Origin: Comamonadaceae bacterium
GTDB taxonomy: Bacteria > Pseudomonadota > Gammaproteobacteria > Burkholderiales > Burkholderiaceae_C
Direction: 5' to 3'
DNA: 10,630 bases
Assembly (NCBI GenBank): GCA_947374485.1
Contig: CANCCF010000141.1
Span: 1 to 10,630, forward strand
In this document: positions 5,191 through 10,630 of the stretch, in pieces
How the letters are laid out: each line of letters opens with the position of its first letter
Numbering within the stretch: position 1 is the first letter of the stretch
Position numbers and translations under genes: made by a program
The notes under the pieces: generated by a model
What the model saw: the letters and a program-made list of their open reading frames with translations, nothing else
What the model was told of the DNA's origin: nothing
Databases searched by the model: none

Positions 5191-8100
5191 CGCGAAAGCA
5201 GCGCCTGCAAGGCCACGCCGGTGTGCGTGCCCAGGCGCACCACCTCTTCGGGCGTGGCCGCGGCCACCACGCGGCCACCGCCGTTGCCGCCTTCGGGCCC
5301 CAGGTCCAGCACCCAGTCAGCCTCGGCAATCACGTCCAGGTCGTGCTCAATGACCACCACGCTGTGGCCGGCGCGCACCAGGCGGTGCAGCACGTGAATA
5401 AGCTTTTCCACATCGGCCATGTGCAGGCCCACCGTGGGCTCGTCCAGCACGTACAGGGTGTGTGGCGCCTTGTTGCCGCGCTTGCCGATGTCGTCGCGCA
5501 CCTTGCTGAGTTCGGTCACCAGCTTGATGCGCTGCGCCTCGCCGCCACTCAATGTGGGCGAGGGCTGGCCAATGGTCAGATAGCCCAGGCCCACGTCTTT
5601 GAGCAGTTGCAGTGGGTGGCTGATGCTGGGCATGGCGGCGAAGAAGTCCACCGCTTCGTCCACTTCCATTTGCAGCACGTCGCCAATGTTCTTGCCGCGC
5701 CAGGTGACGGCCTGGGTCTCGGGGTTGAAGCGCGCGCCCTTGCAGGTTTCGCACAAAACTTTTACATCGGGCAGGAAGCTCATGCCAATGGTGCGTATGC
5801 CCTGCCCTTCGCAGCCCGGGCAGCGGCCTTCGCCGGTGTTGAAGCTGAAGCGGTTGGCCGCATAGCCGCGCGCCTTGGCTTCCAGGGTGTCGGCAAAGAG
5901 TTTGCGGATGGTGTCCCAAAAGCCAATATACGTGGCGGGGCAAGAGCGCGGGGTTTTGCCGATGGGGGTCTGGTCGACTTCGAGCACGCGGTCCACGGTT
6001 TCATAACCTGTGACGGATTCGCAGCCGGTCCAGCTGATTTTTTCGCCAGCCTCTAGTGCATCGCGTCCGGCTTTGGTGCTGCGCTTTTGCACGCCGGTTT
6101 GCACGTTGGCCAGCAGCACGTCTCTTGCCAATGTCGACTTGCCCGAGCCCGAGACGCCGGTGATGGCGACCAGGCGTTTGAGCGGGATGTGGGCGGTGAC
6201 GTTTTGCAGGTTGTGCAGGTTGGCACCGTGGACGGTGAGCCAGTCGATTTTTTCGTATGGCAGTTCCGAGTCCGCCATGTGGGCTGAGCCCGCAGCGACT
6301 AAGGGTGGGGCGGGCACGCCTGCGGCGGCGGCCAACTGCGCCTCGTCCGCCGCCACATGCCCTGCAGCCAACGCTGCAGCGTAATCCTGTGCCGACTGCT
6401 CGCGCGCCACAAACTCCGCATTCGCCGCCAGGCTGGCCGCAGCGTTCGCTGCGATGACCGCTGCCTTGGCCGCCTTGCCCGAGAGCTTCTTCGGAGCCTT
6501 CGCACCCACACCTGCCGCGGTGGAAACCGGTGCCAACCAGGCTGCCGCATCCGAAGCCAACGAATCCACATACGAGACAACATGACGCCGGTCCCCGAGT
6601 GGATGCCGAATCGCATGCAACAAATACCGCCCGGTCTGCGACTCGGATACTGCCTGCACTTCAGCAACAGAACCCTGCGCTACCAGACGCCCACCGCGCT
6701 TACCCGCACTCGGGCCTATGTCAATGATGTGGTCCGCCGCACGAATCGTGTCCTCGTCATGCTCCACCACCACCAGGGTATTGCCCTTGTCGCTGAGTAA
6801 CTGCAAGGCGCCCAACAGGATCTTGTTGTCCCGCGCATGCAGACCAATCGTGGGCTCGTCCAGCACGTAGCACACGCCCTGCAAATTGCTGCCCAATTGC
6901 GCCGCCAAGCGGATGCGCTGCGCCTCGCCGCCGCTGAGCGTGGGGGCGCCGCGGTCCAGCGTCAGGTAGCCCAGGCCCACTTCCTCCATGAACTCCAGGC
7001 GGCTCTTGATTTCAGGGATCAGGTCGCGGGCAATGTCGGCCTCGCGCTGCGTCAGGCCGCCCACCAGTTGCAAGGTCTCCACCCACTTGCGCACATCGGT
7101 GACGGATAGCCGCGCGACCTCGGTGATGCCCATGCCGGCAAAGGTCACGGCGCGCGCCGTGGCGTTCAGGCGGGTGCCACGGCAGGTGGGGCAGGTGGTG
7201 TCGGCCAGGTCTTCCACATCGGCCTCGGCAAAGGTCTGCTCGCGGCCCTGGTTGTTGTCGTCCTTGACGGAATCGTCAAACACCTGGCGCTGGTCGCCGG
7301 TCAGCGCCACGCCGGTGCCCACGCAATCCGGGCACCAGCCGTGCTTGCTGTTGTAGCTGAACAGACGCGGGTCCAGCTCGGCGTACGAGGTGGAGCACAC
7401 CGGGCAGGCGCGCTTGGTGGAGAAGGCCTGCAATTTGCCGATGCCCGCTGCCGGGGTGCCGTCGCGCATGGATGCGTGCAGACCGTCCAGGTTGCTGAGC
7501 ACCTGCACCACGCCCTTGCCGTGGGTGAGCGCATCGGCCAGCGCCTTGCGCAAGGCGGGTTCGTTGGCCGGGCTCACATCCAAGCTAGCCACCGGCAACT
7601 CGATGTTGTGTTCCTTGAAGCGGTCTATGCGCGGGAAGCCGGTGGTGGGCAAAAAGTTGCCATCCACCCGTAGATGCGTAAAGCCACGCGGCCGGGCCCA
7701 GTCGGCCAGCTCGGTGTACACGCCCTTGCGGCCCACCACCAGCGGCGCCAGCAGACCGATGTGCTGGCCGCGGTAGGTTTTCAAAAGCTGGGCGGCAATG
7801 CTGTCGGCCGACTGCGGCTGCACCGCCGCACCATCCTTGAAGCAGTGCTGCGTACCCAGCTTCACATACAAGAGGCGCAGGTAGTGCCAGACCTCGGTGG
7901 TGGTGCCCACGGTGGACTTGCGCCCGCCGCGCGAGAGGCGCTGCTCGATGGCGACGGTGGGCGGAATGCCATACACCGCATCCACCTCGGGCCGCCCTGC
8001 CGGTTGCACGATGGAGCGTGCATAGGCGTTGAGCGATTCCAGGTAGCGGCGCTGCCCTTCGTTGAACAGGATGTCAAAGGCCAGCGTCGATTTGCCGGAG

Positions 8101-10630
8101 CCGGAAACGCCCGTCACCACACTGAACTTGCCACGCGGAATGTCCACGCTCAGGGACTTGAGGTTGTGTTCCTTGGCATTGACGATGCGGATGGAATTGC
8201 GACTATCAACCAAGGATGTCCCCAGCTTTGCCACACCAGTACCCGCGGTGGCAGGGGATGCGCCGGGCAACGATTTGCGCTCGCGGTATGAGGCGCCCGG
8301 CGTATCCCCTGTCGCCGCAGCGAGAGCGATGACTTCACTCGCAGCCTCCGTATACGCATCCGCCGCAGAAAACTCCCGCACCTCATGCACCACACCCATG
8401 GCCGCCGCGTAGTCGCGCAAGGCTTTGCCGGTGTGCGAGGTGGGATGCAGCAGCATCTCTTCCGGCGTGCCCACCCCCACCACTTCGCCGCCACCCTCGC
8501 CCCCTTCGGGCCCCAGGTCGATCAGCCAGTCGGAGGCGCGGATCACATCCAGGTTGTGTTCAATCACCACCAGAGAATGGCCGGCATCCAGCAGCTTGCG
8601 CAGGGCGCGCATCAGCTTGGCAATGTCGTCAAAGTGCAGGCCGGTGGTGGGCTCGTCCAGCATGAAGAGTGCGCCGCGCCGTGCCGTGGCCTGGCGGCTG
8701 GCGGTGCTGCTCTTGGCCGCTTCGGCCAGAAAGCCGGCCAATTTGAGGCGCTGGGCTTCACCACCCGACAGCGTGGGCACGGGCTGACCCAGCTTCACGT
8801 ATTCCAGGCCCACATCCACAATCGGCTGCAGCACGCGGATCACATCGCGGTCTTGCGCGAACAGCGCGGCGGCTTCGCTTACCGTCAGGTCCAGCACATC
8901 GGCCACGTTGAGGGCGCGGCGGCTGCCGTTGTCCTGGACAGGACCGCGCTCGATCGTGACCTCCAGAATCTCCGGCCGGTAGCGCTTGCCATCGCAGTCC
9001 GGGCAGCGCAGATAGACGTCGCTCAAGAACTGCATCTCGATGTGCTCAAAACCCGAGCCGCCGCAGGTGGGGCAGCGTCCGTCGCCGCTGTTGAAGCTGA
9101 ATTTGCTGCCGGTGTAGCTGCGCTCGCGCGCCAGCGGCGCGGTGGCAAACAGTTCGCGGATGGCGTCCCAGGCGCCCACGTAGCTGACAGGGTTGGAGCG
9201 CGCGGTTTTGCCGATGGGGGACTGGTCGACAAACACCACTTCGCTGAGCAGCTCGGCACCCAGCAATCGGCTGTGCGCGCCCGGCGTTTCGGTGGCCTTG
9301 CCGAAGTGGCGCAACAGGGCTGGCGTGAGCACGTCCTGGATCAGCGTGGACTTGCCGGAGCCGCTGACGCCGGTGATGCAGACCAGGCGCTGCAGCGGGA
9401 TTTCGATGTCCACATTCTTGAGGTTGTGCTCGGTCACGCCTTCCAGCACCAGGCGCGGCGTGTTCTCGGCCACCATGCGTTTGAAACCCATGCCGACCTG
9501 CTTGCGGCCGCCCAAGTAGGCGCCGGTCAAGGTGTCGGCGCTGCGCAGGGCATCCGTGCTGCCATCAAACACAATCTGCCCGCCCTTCTCGCCGGGGCCG
9601 GGGCCCATGTCGATCATGCGGTCAGCCGCCAACATCACGGCCGGGTCGTGCTCCACCACCACCAGGGTGTTGCCCGCATCGCGCAGGCGCTGCATGGCGA
9701 CGATGATGCGGTGCATGTCGCGTGGGTGCAATCCAATACTGGGTTCGTCCAGCACGAACAGGGTGTTGACCAGCGATGTGCCCAAGGCCGTGGTGAGGTT
9801 GATGCGCTGCACCTCGCCGCCGCTCAGCGTGCGGCTTTGGCGGTCCAGCGTGAGGTAGCCGATGCCAACTTCGCACAGGTATTTCAGGCGCGTGCCCACC
9901 TCCTCAAACAGAAGCTTCAAGGTGCGGAAGTCGGCCTCGGTGGTGGCCTGCTTTTGCAAGGGGTCGCTGGCATCCAGCTCCTGCTGCAGCGAATCGAAGA
10001 AGCGTCGCAAGCGGTCCAAGGGCATCAGCATCATGTCGTGCAGGCACAGGCCCGGCAGCGCTTCCAGTTGCGCGCGGCTCCACGTCACACCCTGCGGCAT
10101 GAAGCGTTTTTCCGGCGGCAACACCGCATCGGCCTGCGCCTTGCTGCCTATGCGCCACAGCAGGCTTTCGGTCTTCAGGCGCGCACCACCACAGGTGCCA
10201 CAGGGCGTGTAGCTGCGGTACTTGGACAAGAGCACGCGGATGTGCATCTTGTAGGCCTTGGTCTCCAGATATTCAAAGAAACGGTCGACGCCGAACCAGT
10301 GCTGGTTCCACTTGCCGTTCCAGTTCGGCGAGCCCTTGAGCACCCAGTTCTGCTGCTCGGGCGTGAGCTTGTACCAGGCCGTGTCGCGCGGAATGCCGGC
10401 CGCCTCGGCGTGGCGCATCAGGTCGTCCTGGCACTCCTGCCAGGCAGGGGTTTGCATGGGCTTGATGGCGCCCGCCCGCAAAGTGAGTTTGTCGTTGGGG
10501 ATGACGAGGCCGTAATCCACACCCACCACGCGGCCAAAGCCACGGCACTTCTCGCAGGCGCCCACGGCCGAGTTGAACGAGAACATCGAAGCAATCGGAT
10601 CGGTGTAACGCAGATCGCTTTGCGGGCAAT
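5187..10630 (-). CDS. uvrA: Tandem (double-length) UvrA excinuclease subunit, 5' end outside window
   Basis: More than 1,813 residues of a UvrA-type DNA-damage-binding ATPase; normal UvrA has about 940-970. Numbers count from the internal Met at 10586. The frame continues unbroken to the right edge (CPQSDLRYTDPIAS precedes that Met), so the true start lies outside. Copy 1 shows part of the zinc module (C11/C14), CGTCGGARL (129-137), signature LSGGE (254-258) and Walker B (FVLDEP, 277-282). Its second ATPase has Walker A 406-414, zinc ligands C505/C508/C528/C531, LSGGE 606-610 and LDEP 643-646. Copy 2 has Walker A 826-834, a UvrB-binding-like region (about 920-1055), zinc C1061/C1064/C1085/C1088, LSGGE 1217-1221 and LDEP 1242-1245. 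Its last ATPase has Walker A 1477-1485, zinc C1589/C1592/C1612/C1615, LSGGE 1679-1683 and LDEP 1714-1717. UvrA acts as a dimer that recognises lesions and loads UvrB; here the dimer is apparently one chain. A separate canonical uvrA may exist elsewhere in the genome. Confidence 0.95.
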   Translation of the reverse strand, partial: CPQSDLRYTDPIASMFSFNSAVGACEKCRGFGRVVGVDYGLVIPNDKLTLRAGAIKPMQTPAWQECQDDLMRHAEAAGIPRDTAWYKLTPEQQNWVLKGSPNWNGKWNQHWFGVDRFFEYLETKAYKMHIRVLLSKYRSYTPCGTCGGARLKTESLLWRIGSKAQADAVLPPEKRFMPQGVTWSRAQLEALPGLCLHDMMLMPLDRLRRFFDSLQQELDASDPLQKQATTEADFRTLKLLFEEVGTRLKYLCEVGIGYLTLDRQSRTLSGGEVQRINLTTALGTSLVNTLFVLDEPSIGLHPRDMHRIIVAMQRLRDAGNTLVVVEHDPAVMLAADRMIDMGPGPGEKGGQIVFDGSTDALRSADTLTGAYLGGRKQVGMGFKRMVAENTPRLVLEGVTEHNLKNVDIEIPLQRLVCITGVSGSGKSTLIQDVLTPALLRHFGKATETPGAHSRLLGAELLSEVVFVDQSPIGKTARSNPVSYVGAWDAIRELFATAPLARERSYTGSKFSFNSGDGRCPTCGGSGFEHIEMQFLSDVYLRCPDCDGKRYRPEILEVTIERGPVQDNGSRRALNVADVLDLTVSEAAALFAQDRDVIRVLQPIVDVGLEYVKLGQPVPTLSGGEAQRLKLAGFLAEAAKSSTASRQATARRGALFMLDEPTTGLHFDDIAKLMRALRKLLDAGHSLVVIEHNLDVIRASDWLIDLGPEGGEGGGEVVGVGTPEEMLLHPTSHTGKALRDYAAAMGVVHEVREFSAADAYTEAASEVIALAAATGDTPGASYRERKSLPGASPATAGTGVAKLGTSLVDSRNSIRIVNAKEHNLKSLSVDIPRGKFSVVTGVSGSGKSTLAFDILFNEGQRRYLESLNAYARSIVQPAGRPEVDAVYGIPPTVAIEQRLSRGGRKSTVGTTTEVWHYLRLLYVKLGTQHCFKDGAAVQPQSADSIAAQLLKTYRGQHIGLLAPLVVGRKGVYTELADWARPRGFTHLRVDGNFLPTTGFPRIDRFKEHNIELPVASLDVSPANEPALRKALADALTHGKGVVQVLSNLDGLHASMRDGTPAAGIGKLQAFSTKRACPVCSTSYAELDPRLFSYNSKHGWCPDCVGTGVALTGDQRQVFDDSVKDDNNQGREQTFAEADVEDLADTTCPTCRGTRLNATARAVTFAGMGITEVARLSVTDVRKWVETLQLVGGLTQREADIARDLIPEIKSRLEFMEEVGLGYLTLDRGAPTLSGGEAQRIRLAAQLGSNLQGVCYVLDEPTIGLHARDNKILLGALQLLSDKGNTLVVVEHDEDTIRAADHIIDIGPSAGKRGGRLVAQGSVAEVQAVSESQTGRYLLHAIRHPLGDRRHVVSYVDSLASDAAAWLAPVSTAAGVGAKAPKKLSGKAAKAAVIAANAAASLAANAEFVAREQSAQDYAAALAAGHVAADEAQLAAAAGVPAPPLVAAGSAHMADSELPYEKIDWLTVHGANLHNLQNVTAHIPLKRLVAITGVSGSGKSTLARDVLLANVQTGVQKRSTKAGRDALEAGEKISWTGCESVTGYETVDRVLEVDQTPIGKTPRSCPATYIGFWDTIRKLFADTLEAKARGYAANRFSFNTGEGRCPGCEGQGIRTIGMSFLPDVKVLCETCKGARFNPETQAVTWRGKNIGDVLQMEVDEAVDFFAAMPSISHPLQLLKDVGLGYLTIGQPSPTLSGGEAQRIKLVTELSKVRDDIGKRGNKAPHTLYVLDEPTVGLHMADVEKLIHVLHRLVRAGHSVVVIEHDLDVIAEADWVLDLGPEGGNGGGRVVAAATPEEVVRLGTHTGVALQALLSR
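6267..6578 (-). other. Alanine-rich linker between the two ATPase modules of UvrA copy 2
   Basis: Residues about 1337-1440 of the visible UvrA chain separate the third and fourth ATPase modules. The segment is rich in Ala with scattered Lys and Gln (for example KKLSGKAAKAAVIAANAAAS) and lacks any recognisable fold. At the same place copy 1 has only a compact connection (about 357-378), and ordinary UvrA has a few tens of residues. It is probably a flexible or partly helical tether. The frame has no stop in this stretch and is continuous with both flanking modules. Confidence 0.7.
8196..8396 (-). other. Linker fusing the two UvrA copies
   Basis: Residues about 731-797 join the end of copy 1 (HTGKALRDYAAAMG) to the start of copy 2 (SIRIVNAKEHNLKSL). 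The roughly 67 residues are rich in Ala, Ser, Thr and Gly, are low in complexity, and have no motif I recognise. No stop codon lies here and no Met near the start of copy 2 could serve as a separate initiation site, so the two copies are translated as one polypeptide. Confidence 0.75.

Noticed and set aside
5172..6056. 294-codon plus-strand frame opposite the end of uvrA
   Set aside because: It is antisense to the conserved last ATPase module of UvrA. Its composition is that of a shadow frame.
5187..10586. Met at 10586 as the start of uvrA
   Set aside because: It lies inside the conserved FSFN zinc-module segment, and the same frame continues upstream with matching UvrA-like sequence to the window edge, so the Met is internal.

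Overview
The window is GC-rich (about 60-65 % by eye) and densely packed. Every gene I can support lies on the minus strand, so transcription runs from right to left. GC content, compact operon style and family resemblances (acetylpolyamine-deacetylase-like HDAC, the GST subfamily, the giant UvrA) suggest a betaproteobacterium of the Burkholderiales, probably Comamonadaceae. That placement is inference, because no rRNA or other marker gene is present. I see no tRNA, IS element, CRISPR array or phage gene.

Right half (5187-10630, open at the right edge): one reading frame of more than 1,800 codons encodes a tandem, 'pre-dimerised' UvrA. Four ABC ATPase modules follow each other in one chain; the window starts inside the first. 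The second UvrA-like copy keeps a recognisable UvrB-binding region but has a shortened zinc-finger segment and an alanine-rich insertion. The first copy appears to have lost one zinc-ligand cysteine. This is the most striking feature of the window.

Middle (5083-5186): a 104-bp intergenic region with a perfect 9-bp stem hairpin and a candidate -35 box that overlaps the uvrA stop codon. It separates uvrA from the downstream cluster.

Left half (102-5082): a tight co-directional cluster. In order of transcription it encodes a Spy/CpxP-like (LTxxQ) lipoprotein, an OmpR-family response regulator, a sensor histidine kinase, an alpha/beta hydrolase, a histone-deacetylase/acetylpolyamine-deacetylase family enzyme and a glutathione S-transferase. 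Several junctions overlap (ATGA) or are only 10-42 bp apart. An open frame whose ATG overlaps the GST stop (TGATG) runs off the left edge. The first three genes look like a Cpx-type envelope-stress module: a periplasmic lipoprotein helper, a membrane sensor and a DNA-binding regulator. The last three are metabolic or detoxifying enzymes that appear to be co-transcribed with the regulators. A functional link between this cluster and the giant UvrA is not shown by the sequence.
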